Assembly: GCF_026342035.1 (NCBI RefSeq)
Contig: NZ_JAPENM010000001.1
Coordinates: 124,001-188,000, forward strand
DNA: 64,000 nucleotides
Direction of reading: 5' to 3'
Origin: Aldersonia sp. NBC_00410
Lineage (GTDB): Bacteria > Actinomycetota > Actinomycetes > Mycobacteriales > Mycobacteriaceae
The position numbers and the translations under genes are program-made. Below are positions 35,664 through 44,996 of the stretch, piece after piece. The number at the start of each line of letters is the position of its first letter. The first letter of the stretch is position 1. The notes beneath the pieces are model-generated. The model was not told where the DNA came from. It made no database searches and worked only from the letters and a program-made list of their open reading frames with translations.

Positions 35664-36983
35664 ATGCGCATTACAGTCATCGGCACCGGCTACCTCGGCG
35701 CGACTCATGCGGCCTGCATGGCCGAATTGGGCCACGAGGTGCTCGGTGTCGACGTGGATCACGACAAGGTCGCCCGACTCGCGGCGGGCAAACTGCCCTT
35801 CCACGAGCCCGGCCTGCCCGAACTGCTCGAGCGTGGAATCGCCTCGGGGCGCCTGTCGTTCACGTCTTCCTACGAGGAGGCGGCCGCATTCGCCGATGTG
35901 CACTTCCTGTGCATCGGCACGCCGCAACGCCGCGGCGAAATGGGCGCGGACCTGTCGCATCTGCAGTCCGCGGTCGACGCACTCGCCCCCTTGTTGACCC
36001 GCCCGGCCACGGTGATCGGCAAGTCCACGGTGCCGGTCGGTACGGCGGCACAGCTCGGTGTGCACTTGCGCGCGCTCGCGCCCGCCGGTGGCGAAGTCGA
36101 ATTGTGTTGGAGCCCCGAATTTCTGCGTGAGGGCCATGCCGTCGAGGACACGTTGTCACCGGACCGGATGGTGCTTGGCGTCGACCCCGCGCGGCCGAGT
36201 CGCGCGGAGGCTGTGGTGCGCACTATCTACGCCCACGCGCTCGAGGTGGGGACTCCGCTTATCGTCTCCGATCTCGCTACCGCGGAACTCGTGAAGACCG
36301 CGGCCAACGCGTTCTTGGCCACGAAGATCTCATTCATCAACGCCATGTCGGAAGTGTGCGAGGCGTCCGGTGCGGACGTCACGGTCCTCGCGGACGCCCT
36401 CGGTCACGACAAGAGGATCGGCCGCCGGTTCCTCAATGCGGGACTCGGTTTCGGCGGCGGCTGCCTGCCCAAGGACATCCGCGCATTCATGGCGCGTGCG
36501 GGCGAACTCGGCGCCGAGGAAGCACTGACGTTTCTGCGCGAAATCGACGCGATCAATATGCGTCGACGCACACGCATGGTCGAACTCACTCGGCAGGTGT
36601 GCGGCTCCCTCCTGGGTACGCGCGTGGCCGTGCTGGGAGCGGCCTTCAAGCCGGATTCGGACGACGTCCGAGACTCACCCGCGCTCAACGTGGCCGGCCA
36701 AATACAGTTGCAGGGTGCGATGGTGAGTGTCTACGACCCACAGGCGATGGAAAATTCGCGAAGGCTGTTCCCCACCCTCGACTACGCCGCTTCGGCCCGC
36801 GAAGCGTGCACGGGGGCGGACGTCGTACTCGTGTTGACCGAATGGCGCGAGTTCGTCGAGCTGGCCCCAGCGGATCTCGATGGTGTCGTCCGCCAGAGAG
36901 TCATCGTGGACGGCCGAAATTGCCTCGATCCGACGGTGTGGCGCGACTGCGGCTGGACATATCGCGGCATGGGACGGCCGTAA
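35664..36983 (+). CDS. ugd: UDP-glucose 6-dehydrogenase
   Basis: 439 residues. NAD-binding VIGTGYLGATHAACMAELGH, KSTVPVGT, SPEFLREGHAVEDTLSPDR, ATAELVKTAANAFLATKISF, and the catalytic cysteine in GFGGGCLPKDIRAF are all present; the C-terminal domain has LGAAFKPDSDDVRDSP. It oxidises UDP-glucose twice to UDP-glucuronate. ATG 35664, 8 bp after the GT. The presence of this gene implies glucuronic acid in the polymer or as precursor of another sugar. Confidence 0.95.
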   Translation: MRITVIGTGYLGATHAACMAELGHEVLGVDVDHDKVARLAAGKLPFHEPGLPELLERGIASGRLSFTSSYEEAAAFADVHFLCIGTPQRRGEMGADLSHLQSAVDALAPLLTRPATVIGKSTVPVGTAAQLGVHLRALAPAGGEVELCWSPEFLREGHAVEDTLSPDRMVLGVDPARPSRAEAVVRTIYAHALEVGTPLIVSDLATAELVKTAANAFLATKISFINAMSEVCEASGADVTVLADALGHDKRIGRRFLNAGLGFGGGCLPKDIRAFMARAGELGAEEALTFLREIDAINMRRRTRMVELTRQVCGSLLGTRVAVLGAAFKPDSDDVRDSPALNVAGQIQLQGAMVSVYDPQAMENSRRLFPTLDYAASAREACTGADVVLVLTEWREFVELAPADLDGVVRQRVIVDGRNCLDPTVWRDCGWTYRGMGRP

Positions 36984-37011
36984 GAACCGCGTTGGTGATC
37001 GCGCAACCCGG

Positions 37012-37028
37012 CTCGCAACGCGAGTTTT
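37012..37028 (+). terminator. Weak candidate rho-independent terminator after ugd
   Basis: CTCGC-AAC-GCGAG followed by TTTT lies 29 bp after the ugd stop and just before the convergent wzx end. The five-pair stem is short, so this may be coincidence. Confidence 0.35.
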
Positions 37029-37031
37029 CGG

Positions 37032-38555
37032 TCAGATCGACGTCCGGTGTCGACCCCGACCCGACCGGTGTCGACCCTGATCTGCAGGGCTGGGTCGAAG
37101 CGAAGGCTCGTTCCGACGTCCGCCTATCATGCGACGAACCATGAAGATCAACTCTTCGAACTGGCGCCGGTGAACTAGCCACAGCACACCGATTCCCACC
37201 GCGGCGCCCGTCAACCCGCCTACGACGAGCACGAGCAGTTCGCGCCCTGGAATACTCACCGAGACAAGTAGATATGCGGCCGAGACCCAGGCTGCGACGT
37301 GAATTCCGGGAAGCCAGGCGGCAGCCTGGCTACCCAGGCTCATCCCAAGCAATCGGCGCCGCATCAGCCATTCGACCGGCACGATCGCCGCAGTCGCGAC
37401 GGTGTATCCGGCCGCAACTCCGAACGGGCCGAAAGGTAGCCCCCCCACGATGCCAATGGTGGTAAATATTGCGGTTAGCCAGGCGTAGCGGAGATTGAGC
37501 CCGGCGTCTCCGAGCCCGAGCACCATCGGCGTCGTCGAGGGTCGGTAAATCGCTTGTGCGGCACCAGCGAGCGCAAGCACCTGGATGATCGGAATCGCGG
37601 GCGCCCAGTCCGGGCCGAACAGAACAAGAACCAGCTGTGGTGCACCCGCCGCGACCAAGGCCATCACGGGAAGTGCCAGGATCGCCAGCGTACGAGTCGC
37701 CCGCACCATCTCGCTGCGCATCCGATCGATATCGAATGAAATCCGCGCGAATGCGGGAAACAGCACGCCACCGACGGTTGTGCAGGCAAGTTGCACCGGC
37801 AGGAGCAACAACCGATACGCCAGGCCGTAGAACGCGAGCGCCTGGGGACCCTGGAATCTGCCCACGAGCAAGTTGTCGATGTTTCGCGAGAACGAGTTGA
37901 TTAACAGGCCGGCCGCGAAGGCCCGCCACGAGAAGCCCGCAATCTCTCGTAGCAATCGGAATTGCATGTTGGGTCGGTATCCGGCACCCATTATGAGCAG
38001 CACGACCAGCAGAACCGCGTCCGTGCTCACCACCTGGACCACAAGTGCCCAGTACGAACCCCCGGCGAATGCGACAGCGAGTCCAAGAATGCCGCCTGCC
38101 AATGCGGAGACGACGTCGGCAATACCGATCAAACGGAACTGCAGATCGCGGGCAAGCAACACGCGAGGTGTGACCGTCGCAGCGCGGAGCAGGAGATCCG
38201 GCGCAAGCATTACCAGCACCAGCGCCAACTGTGGGGTGTTCATCCAATCCGCCCACAAGGGCGCGATCGCGATCGTGGCCACACTCAGCGCCGCGCCGAC
38301 GCCGAGATTGACGGTGACCACGACGCCCGGCATGCCCGGCTCGAGTTTCTCCCGCTGCACCAGTGCGCTGGAGAACCCTTGATCGAGCAGGATCGACACG
38401 ATCCCTACGAACACCATCGCTTGGGCGACGATGCCGAAATCGTCGGGTCCGACGATCCGCGCGAGCAGAATCGTGAACACGGTGCGGGCCACCTCACGGC
38501 CGACGACGGAGATGCTGCTCCACCGCATGCCGGAAGATAGGCCTTGCTCAGCCAC
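37032..38555 (-). CDS. wzx: WzxC-like polysaccharide flippase (second copy)
   Basis: 507 residues with 12-14 hydrophobic helices. The N-terminus MRWSSISVVGREVARTVFTI then LLARIVGPDDFGIVAQAMVF, and the middle SFSRNIDNLLVGRFQGPQAL are hallmarks of the WzxC/PST subgroup. It ends in a polar arginine-rich tail of about 25 residues. It should flip a lipid-linked repeat unit, perhaps a different one from the flippase at 16103. A decayed copy of its first 35 codons lies at 43319-43425. Confidence 0.85.
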   Translation of the reverse strand: MAEQGLSSGMRWSSISVVGREVARTVFTILLARIVGPDDFGIVAQAMVFVGIVSILLDQGFSSALVQREKLEPGMPGVVVTVNLGVGAALSVATIAIAPLWADWMNTPQLALVLVMLAPDLLLRAATVTPRVLLARDLQFRLIGIADVVSALAGGILGLAVAFAGGSYWALVVQVVSTDAVLLVVLLIMGAGYRPNMQFRLLREIAGFSWRAFAAGLLINSFSRNIDNLLVGRFQGPQALAFYGLAYRLLLLPVQLACTTVGGVLFPAFARISFDIDRMRSEMVRATRTLAILALPVMALVAAGAPQLVLVLFGPDWAPAIPIIQVLALAGAAQAIYRPSTTPMVLGLGDAGLNLRYAWLTAIFTTIGIVGGLPFGPFGVAAGYTVATAAIVPVEWLMRRRLLGMSLGSQAAAWLPGIHVAAWVSAAYLLVSVSIPGRELLVLVVGGLTGAAVGIGVLWLVHRRQFEELIFMVRRMIGGRRNEPSLRPSPADQGRHRSGRGRHRTSI

Positions 38556-38690
38556 CTGGTCTCCACGCCGGCTCTATCACGGGACTTCTCTCACTGGTCT
38601 GTACGGAACTGCAAAACGCGATCGCCCGTGCATGAGATTCGCGGTGCCAGCCGCGACCGTTACGTTTGGGAGTTGTCACGTTCGACTGGT

Positions 38691-39596
38691 TCACAAGCCG
38701 ACCGACACGAACGCTGAATGTTCGCTCGCCAATCTGGCACGCCGTGCGACGAGCCATGCCGGTGGGCCCTGCACCAGGTATCGGTTGGCCATCCGCCGCG
38801 GTTCCATCGCGAGCCGATACAACCACTCGATTCCCAGGTCCTGCATCGGCTTCGGTGCCCGTGATGCGGCACCGGCAAGGAAGTCTGCGGCGGCGCCGAA
38901 CGCCAATGCGACGCGCGCGCCGGATGCTGTGCCGTAGCGATCGATCCAGAGTTCCTGGCGGGGTTTGCCCAACCCGACTACCAGCAACTCGACCCCCGCG
39001 CCCCGCACGGCCGCCGCCAAGGTCGCCGCACGCTCGGGATCCTCCAATTCCGCACGCTCGGGCGCCCAGAATCGTACGTCGGTCAGACCAGGAAACCGCT
39101 GCCCGAGTTGCTCGGCCAACGCTTCGTGCACATCCGCCCGGCCACCGAGGAAGCCAACCGAGCTGCCCTGTTGCTCCGCGATAGCCAGGATGGGTGCCAG
39201 CAGGTCGGCGCCGGTCAATCGCGGCCAATGCACACCAGTAAGCTTGCGTGCTCGTCGCACTATTGGTGCCCCGTCAGCGAGCAACACCCAGTCCACGTCT
39301 CCAGCGCCGATCACATGCGGCTCCCGCGTGGGTGAGCGTCGCGCGAAGTGATGCAGATGGTCCAAGTTTGCCGAGCCCACCGCAAGGAGCCGACCCCTCG
39401 GCCGGATCTCGAGCTGCCGCCGAATCGATCCGAACACGACCGATTCGCGGCACGCCGCTACCTGGACAGCGTCAATCAGTATCGTCGCAACCGCCCGGTC
39501 ATTCAGCATCGATACCCCGTCCTGGACCAGACGGTCCGTGCCCGTGCGGACCTTCCGCGGAGCGGGCCACTCCCATATTTTCGAATTCGGGGACAT
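38691..39596 (-). CDS. WecG/TagA/CpsF-family glycosyltransferase
   Basis: 301 residues, GT26. The typical order is LLAVGSANLDHLHHFARR, VIGAGDVDWVLLADGAPIVRRARKL (compare ADGxGxVxxAR), RLTGADLLAPILAIAEQQG, SVGFLGG, and ELLVVGLGKPRQELWIDRY followed by ALAFGAAADFLAG. These enzymes add the second sugar (often N-acetylmannosaminuronate or similar) to undecaprenyl-PP-linked GlcNAc. GAGGAG lies 8 nt upstream of the ATG at 39596; an earlier ATG in the same frame is less likely. Confidence 0.88.
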   Translation of the reverse strand: MSPNSKIWEWPAPRKVRTGTDRLVQDGVSMLNDRAVATILIDAVQVAACRESVVFGSIRRQLEIRPRGRLLAVGSANLDHLHHFARRSPTREPHVIGAGDVDWVLLADGAPIVRRARKLTGVHWPRLTGADLLAPILAIAEQQGSSVGFLGGRADVHEALAEQLGQRFPGLTDVRFWAPERAELEDPERAATLAAAVRGAGVELLVVGLGKPRQELWIDRYGTASGARVALAFGAAADFLAGAASRAPKPMQDLGIEWLYRLAMEPRRMANRYLVQGPPAWLVARRARLASEHSAFVSVGL

Positions 39597-39698
39597 CGGT
39601 GTTACTCCTCGCAAATCCGCGGCCCGACTCGCATCGGTATCGGGGTTGGCCAGGTTCAGGTAGCTACCGGGGCGAGCGTTCACTCGAGTACGGAATTC

Positions 39699-41750
39699 TC
39701 AGTGCGACGGACTCGACCTTCGCCTGAGGCGACGGCTGAGGCTCCGCTCGATACGCGCAGGCATACTTCGAGTTCGGTCGGCAATTCGTTGGCCCCGCCG
39801 AATCAACGCGGGAGACCGCACTGGCACATCGGCAGCCGAGTGGTACGGGTCGTCTGCGGGGAGCGCGGCTGGAAAGAGCGCGAAAGCGGTGTCCCGCGCA
39901 AAGGTGCCCTCGACGAGGAGATACGCGGTCGGCGTGACTCTGGGGTTCAGCTCCAGCAGCACGGCATCACCGGTGCCGGTCAAGACGAAGTCGAATCCGC
40001 AGAAGCCACTCAGACCCAACCGGGCGACGAGTTGCTCCGCGGACGCCACCATGGACCGATTCTCGATGGGTTTGACGACCGTCGCGGCGCCGGCGTCCGG
40101 CATCGCTCGAACGACCTCCAAACAGGCGATCGAGAGAATCCGACCGTCGAGGCATGCCACCGTCGCGATTGCGTCGCGACCGGCGGCGAAGACCTGCGCG
40201 TTGACTACAGGCCGCTTGCGAGTGGCGCAATCGATCAGCGTGCCAACTTCGAAGTTCACCAAGAGTCGCTTGATCGCCTTCAGCAGCGTCGGGGGGCGGG
40301 AGGCAGCGCGCCAGGCGCGCGCGATGCCCTTCGCATTCCGCGCGACGACGACCCCGCGGCCACCCCAGCTACCGTCCGTTTTCAGCACGACTGGAAAACC
40401 GTGCCGGTGCAGCCAGGCACGTAACGCGGCAAGATCTCGGACAACCGCTGTTGGCGGCACGGGAACTGCCAGTTCGCTAGCAACGTCCGCTAGCCCGGTT
40501 CGAGACTCCAGAACCGGCCAACTCGAGACGAGCCCCAACGATCGGGCAAGAACGTCGGCCATCGGCGGATCGGAGACGCAAACCTGCCAATAAAGCCGGC
40601 GCAACAGAGAGAGCGCGCGTTCATCGTCAGGAAGGACAATATCGGGCCGCGTTTGTCGAATCGCGTGCGCGATCGACCCCATTCGGTTGAATCGGCTGAC
40701 GGGTCGAATGCTCACCACACCCTCGACCGCATCGAGGGGGTGAGATCGCGGCCGGCAGGCAGAGACTTCAAAGCCGGACTCGACGAGCGTGCTCGCCAAT
40801 CTCGCCGCCGAGAACCACTTCATGGTCGTGACAATCATGGGGCGTTCGAAGCCCGGCCGCGGACAGAGGCCCGGCCAGTCCGGGCGAGCGAGCTCGAGCC
40901 GGTAATCGATCAGGCGAGCCACCGCCGACGCGCCCTCGCGCATGACGGTCAGGTGATCCCCTGCCACTCGGTCAATATCCAGTCGCCGCGCTCTCGATGC
41001 CCACAGCCGCGCAGTGTCCGCGCCGAAATGCACACCGGAAGTAGGGGCGATAAGTGTAATAACGCCGTCGTAAAACGCCGGCTCGTATCCGATCATTGCG
41101 GCGTATGCCTGCTTCGCTGAGGGTGTCTCGTCGACCGGAGCCAGATCACTCGTCCCCTCCCTGCGTTTCGATAGCCGTCGCGCCAACCGGGTGCCTCGAT
41201 GGAGGGTCTCGGCGAGTGCCTCGCGCAGCGGCAAACGAGCAATTCGCCCCAGTTGTCGGGCCGTGCGTCGAATCATCGAAGTCGCCCATACATTACGTGG
41301 CCAGAAGCGCTCGTCGTATATCGCGTCGATGAGGAAGAGACCGGTCACAGATTCACCGGCAGCGCGCAATTGCTGCGCCATCTCGAGGGCGAGAAGGCCG
41401 CCGTAGGAGTAGCCGCCGAGGCGATATGGCCCGCGAGGTTGGCATTGCCTAGTTGCGGAAACCATCAGTCGAGCGATCTGGCGTAGCTCGTCCGATGGCT
41501 GGACTGAATACACCACCGGTGGCAGAACCGCGAAAACTTCCTGCCCTCCCGAGAACGAGTTGACCAGCGGTAACAGTTCGTCGGCGGCGCCCTCCAGTCC
41601 GGGAACGAGAAACAACCTGTCACCAGACGAGCCTTCGCGCAGTTGCAACACGCGAGCCGCTCCGTGACCCAGGTGTGCATGCTCTGGACCCGGACTCAGC
41701 GAGATTGACCCGTCTCCCGCCGACTCGGAAGCCGCAGTCGTGCCCGTCAC
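39699..41750 (-). CDS. Thioesterase / ATP-grasp fusion protein
   Basis: 683 residues with two enzymatic halves. Residues about 40-290 are an NRPS/PKS-type thioesterase: LFLVPGLEGAADELL, the nucleophile in GGYSYGGLLALEMA (Ser115) and the catalytic His in VAGDHLTVM (His266). Residues about 300-650 are an ATP-grasp ligase: PVVLKTDGSWGGRGVVVA (Lys457) and VLLELNPRVTPTAYL (Glu600, Asn602). I do not know this architecture from a characterised enzyme. It suggests transfer of an acyl group held as a thioester, or hydrolysis, combined with ATP-dependent amide formation. ATGA overlap with the FAD gene upstream. Confidence 0.82.
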   Translation of the reverse strand: MTGTTAASESAGDGSISLSPGPEHAHLGHGAARVLQLREGSSGDRLFLVPGLEGAADELLPLVNSFSGGQEVFAVLPPVVYSVQPSDELRQIARLMVSATRQCQPRGPYRLGGYSYGGLLALEMAQQLRAAGESVTGLFLIDAIYDERFWPRNVWATSMIRRTARQLGRIARLPLREALAETLHRGTRLARRLSKRREGTSDLAPVDETPSAKQAYAAMIGYEPAFYDGVITLIAPTSGVHFGADTARLWASRARRLDIDRVAGDHLTVMREGASAVARLIDYRLELARPDWPGLCPRPGFERPMIVTTMKWFSAARLASTLVESGFEVSACRPRSHPLDAVEGVVSIRPVSRFNRMGSIAHAIRQTRPDIVLPDDERALSLLRRLYWQVCVSDPPMADVLARSLGLVSSWPVLESRTGLADVASELAVPVPPTAVVRDLAALRAWLHRHGFPVVLKTDGSWGGRGVVVARNAKGIARAWRAASRPPTLLKAIKRLLVNFEVGTLIDCATRKRPVVNAQVFAAGRDAIATVACLDGRILSIACLEVVRAMPDAGAATVVKPIENRSMVASAEQLVARLGLSGFCGFDFVLTGTGDAVLLELNPRVTPTAYLLVEGTFARDTAFALFPAALPADDPYHSAADVPVRSPALIRRGQRIADRTRSMPARIERSLSRRLRRRSSPSH

Positions 41751-42970
41751 GCGTTGGTCGCCGCGCGGACAGGCTCCCGACCGCTGGTGACCTTCCTCAG
41801 CCGGCGAGCAACCAACGGGGCAATGTATTCAGCGCCGACCATGAAGCGCATCAGGGGGCCAAAGCTGTCCACCGCCGGAGGGCCAACGAAGTAAAAGCCC
41901 GGAACCGAAGATTCGGAGAAACGAGAAACCATCGGCATGTTCTCGTGCGTTCGAAGTTCTCTTCTCAACCCGTCGCTCAGGAAGGGCAGTCGGGCCACAT
42001 CTGGCCGATAGCCTGTCGCCGAGACGACGTGATCGACCCGGAGTTCGCGGCGGCTTCCATCCGCACACCGAAGTACCAAGCAGACTTGGCCGTCCTCCTC
42101 GTACGCAGAATCGATGTGCACACCGAGAAAGGTCGTTACCGCGTCTTCGAACCGAGCCTTCATTGCGAACGCGGAACTCGGCCCCAAGTGTCGCTTCACG
42201 ATCTTTAGCCGCGCCTTACCCGGAAGAACGCGGAACAATCCCGGAAGATTCTGGCAAGCCCACGATCGCCACCCCGGCCCAATACCGGTCGCGGGCGCCT
42301 TCAGTCGTTCCCCCCGGCCGCGCGGACCCACCGCGGGCGCGGAAGCGAATTTGATCCGGTCACGCCGCGTAACAAGCGACACGGCGGCACCCGCCTCCGC
42401 CATCAATGTAGCGATGTCGACAGCCGAAGCCCCAGCCCCAACCACGGCAATCCGTTGGCCGGAGAACTGGGACAGACCGCTGTGCGCAGAACTGTGCGAA
42501 GCCAAGTTGCCTGGGAGACCCATGAGTTCCTCGGGCAGCACGGCGAAATGGGAAATACCGACCGCCGCGACGACGGTGTCTGCGGTGAATGTTTCGCCGT
42601 CGTCCAATCCGACCAGGAAGCGACCGGCGGAGCGCTCGACGGAGACGACTTGCCGGTCCTCCAACTGTGGTACGAACCGCCGCTGAAAATCAGTCGCGTA
42701 TTCGTTGAAAACATCGAGCCGCACCGGGAGTTCAGTTGGGTGGTACGCCACGGAGTGTTCGGCGCAGTACGCGGCGAGAGTGCCGGCGCCGGAGGGCTCT
42801 GACAGGTTCGACGCAAAACCATCCGACTTCAGCAGCATCCCAGCCGGAACGTGGTGCCGCCACGTATCCATGGCCGGTCCGAATATTCGGTGGTCGACAC
42901 CGAACGCGCGCAGGTGCGCGGCTATTGATAGTCCGTAGGGACCGGCTCCGATGATTGCAACCTGCGTCAT
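41747..42970 (-). CDS. FAD-dependent NAD(P)-binding oxidoreductase (N-monooxygenase-like)
   Basis: 407 residues. The first dinucleotide fold is VAIIGAGPYGLSIAAHLRAF, the second IAVVGAGASAVDIATLMAEA, and VVSATGYRPDVARLPFL is the ATGY motif near the end; GMLLKSDGFASNLSEPSG resembles the SidA/PvdA-type and flavin-monooxygenase pattern. It may hydroxylate an amine nitrogen or oxidise an amino group, but the substrate is open. AAGGAG lies 8 nt upstream of ATG 42970. It is translationally coupled to the TE-ATP-grasp gene, so the two probably act on one substrate. Confidence 0.8.
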   Translation of the reverse strand: MTQVAIIGAGPYGLSIAAHLRAFGVDHRIFGPAMDTWRHHVPAGMLLKSDGFASNLSEPSGAGTLAAYCAEHSVAYHPTELPVRLDVFNEYATDFQRRFVPQLEDRQVVSVERSAGRFLVGLDDGETFTADTVVAAVGISHFAVLPEELMGLPGNLASHSSAHSGLSQFSGQRIAVVGAGASAVDIATLMAEAGAAVSLVTRRDRIKFASAPAVGPRGRGERLKAPATGIGPGWRSWACQNLPGLFRVLPGKARLKIVKRHLGPSSAFAMKARFEDAVTTFLGVHIDSAYEEDGQVCLVLRCADGSRRELRVDHVVSATGYRPDVARLPFLSDGLRRELRTHENMPMVSRFSESSVPGFYFVGPPAVDSFGPLMRFMVGAEYIAPLVARRLRKVTSGREPVRAATNA

Positions 42971-43532
42971 CCTGCAACTCCTTAGACCGTAAAGGTACGG
43001 CCATCTTTCGGTAACCTTCGGTTCCAACCCGCTTCGCGTTACGGCCGGTTTATGGGCGACCACATGGTCCACGTCGCCGCGAACGACGAAGCTGGCAAAC
43101 TGTCCCAACTCCTTGTTTTCGAACGTGGACTCCCCGCCGTTTCAACGTCCTCCGGCAATGCGGATGACGATGCGACCGAACGGTGTCCAAATGGCACCAG
43201 ATGCGGCTCGATAGCGGACATATACGGCATTTCCGGCACAGAATCTCTCTGCGCCATGCGGTATTCGCAACCTCCGCCCCTGCCGCCCTGGCCGGAGAAT
43301 CGGCTAAATCGACGAATTGCCGAAATCTTCAGGTCCGACGTGACGCGCGAGTGCGATCATGAAGACCATTCGGGCTAATTCACGCCAGCCACCGAGATGC
43401 TGCTCCATCGCGTGCCAGGCGACAATCCGCCAGCGCTCGGTATAGCGGACAGCGATGTGGCCGAACGGCGACCATCAGCATCTCATGCCGCTCGATGACG
43501 GGCGATCCGATTTTCCCGGCGCCGACTTGGAC
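42971..43532. other. 562-bp gap with decayed coding sequence
   Basis: No intact gene is visible. Besides the Wzx remnant (43319-43425), two short similar stretches on the same strand (about 43172-43217 and 43458-43503; both contain CCGAACGG, ATGC and CTCGAT in register) suggest further decayed repeats. Short open frames here are broken by stops. The 5' control region of the FAD gene lies at the left end. Confidence 0.6.
43319..43425 (-). pseudogene. 5' remnant of a Wzx flippase gene
   Basis: The DNA aligns with codons of the second flippase at 38433-38540: both have GCCGAAATC, TCCGACG, CGCGCGAG and GAGATGCTGCTCCA in the same order, roughly three quarters of bases matching by eye. In one frame it reads RELARMVFMIALARHVGPED against REVARTVFTILLARIVGPDD in the intact protein; a one-base deletion separates this from the preceding GxRWSSIS codons. 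Homology stops after the FG codons. Confidence 0.75.
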
Positions 43533-44981
43533 CTACTCAGTAGGTTGGTTCGTCGCCCGCGTGCACGCCCATAGATCCATCGTGCGAAATGTCGCGTCCG
43601 CGGCCGAATAGCAGTGCATCGTCCCTTCACGTCGCAGCCCAACATTTTCGGCGAGGCGTTCGGCGTTGCTGTTGCTCGGATCAAGTGCGATCGAGACTCG
43701 ACGCAGCTGCAGATCTTCGAAGGCATGGCGCAGCACGGCGCGAACCGCGCACTTGGCTATGCCTCGATTGGCGTGCCCGGGAGCGACGCACACGAAGAGT
43801 CGCGCCGAACGGTTTCCGTCGCCCAGGCCGGACAGGCCGCAAAATCCAACGACGTGGCCATTGGCCTCTATTGCCAGCGCGCGTGTGCTGTGTTGCCGTG
43901 CCAAGCACGACGTTCGATAGAGAGTTTGCTGCCGGTAGCTCTCCGGGGCCGAGGTGCCGAGGCGTGATGCAGGGCCCAGATAGAATTTCAAGTCGGGCCG
44001 GTACTGATCGACGATGCGCGCCAAGCTTGCGCGATCCGACCGATTCGCGGTGCGTACCCGAAGCCCAAAACCCGAGCATTCCAAGTTAACCCGCCGAACC
44101 GCCGCGAAACCAGCGAAAAGCGCGCGAAGACGGACGTACTCGAAACGTGCGATCCCGCCTGCCAAAATCCGCGCCAGTCGCAGTGTGTTGAATGGCCTGA
44201 CGTCTCGCGATTCGGCGGCCCGCGGTGGTCGCATTTCGGCGGACGCCGACGCGCGGGTCAGCGAGGACGCGTTGTCGCGTTGTTTCCAGCGGTCGGCTGT
44301 CATCGACCACAATTCGTGGTCCTTCGTCCGCCCGCCTGCCTCCATGTAGTCGACCATGACCGCCTCGCGCAGGAATCCGAAGGTCGGCATGCCCTGCAAT
44401 ATCGGTGCGTTGTCGACCGCGATGGGAGCGGTGACACGAAACACTCCGAGGTACTCGAACGCGTACTCCAACAGCATCTCGGTTGCGACGCTACCTACGC
44501 CGAGACGTGCGAATTCGGAGTCGATCCACAAGCTCAGTTCGCCGGTGCACGCTTCGTACGGCACGAGCACAAGATTGATCTGACCGACGAACCGACCGTC
44601 CACCTCAACGGCCAAGGGCAGACCGTTCCCCGAATGTGCCCACGACCAATACCTGATGCACTCATCGATCCAACGGGATTCGGTGTGGCGCTCCTCCCAA
44701 CTCATCGGTGAGGCGAACCAGAACGGTTCGATGAGCCGGCGGTCCCGCAGTCGGATGCGGCTCCAATCGGCGAAGTCGGCAAACCGCGGCGGTCGCAGGA
44801 CCACCGACCTTCCGCCGAACCAGACGGGCCCGATCCGGACACGCGAGATAGCCGTTCCCGGACGTTGTTTGTTCATGCTGATCTTCCCCGGACCGTCGAG
44901 TTCCGACTGCTTCCGGACGATTGTCGACACGCGGCTGCGACGCAGTCGCGGAGCTTCTGCCACTCGCATCGCATTGATCAT
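43533..44981 (-). CDS. Tandem GNAT-domain acetyltransferase
   Basis: 482 residues with two GNAT domains. The first (about 45-225) is RimJ-like: VVLRPPRFADFADWSRIRLR, GQINLVLVPYEACTGELSLW, RLGVGSVATEMLLEYAFEYL. The second (about 305-470) has VVGFCGLSGLGDGNRSARLF, VAPGHANRGIAKCAVRAVLR and ENVGLRREGTMHCY. Each has an acetyl-CoA P-loop-like turn (RxGxGS/RGIAK), the second with a less standard loop. It could acylate two amino groups or one domain may only bind. ATG 44981 is favoured by GAGG 9 nt upstream; a GTG at 44996 abuts the aminotransferase stop. Confidence 0.78.
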   Translation of the reverse strand: MINAMRVAEAPRLRRSRVSTIVRKQSELDGPGKISMNKQRPGTAISRVRIGPVWFGGRSVVLRPPRFADFADWSRIRLRDRRLIEPFWFASPMSWEERHTESRWIDECIRYWSWAHSGNGLPLAVEVDGRFVGQINLVLVPYEACTGELSLWIDSEFARLGVGSVATEMLLEYAFEYLGVFRVTAPIAVDNAPILQGMPTFGFLREAVMVDYMEAGGRTKDHELWSMTADRWKQRDNASSLTRASASAEMRPPRAAESRDVRPFNTLRLARILAGGIARFEYVRLRALFAGFAAVRRVNLECSGFGLRVRTANRSDRASLARIVDQYRPDLKFYLGPASRLGTSAPESYRQQTLYRTSCLARQHSTRALAIEANGHVVGFCGLSGLGDGNRSARLFVCVAPGHANRGIAKCAVRAVLRHAFEDLQLRRVSIALDPSNSNAERLAENVGLRREGTMHCYSAADATFRTMDLWACTRATNQPTE

Positions 44982-44996
44982 CGTTTCGTGCCTCAC

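Noticed and set aside
42986-43014. TTACCG-17 bp-TACGGT promoter-like pair before the FAD gene
   Set aside because: The implied transcription start would fall inside the ribosome-binding site, so it is probably chance.
43039-43257. 72-codon minus-strand open frame in the decayed gap
   Set aside because: No ribosome site or recognisable motif; region shows pseudogene fragments.
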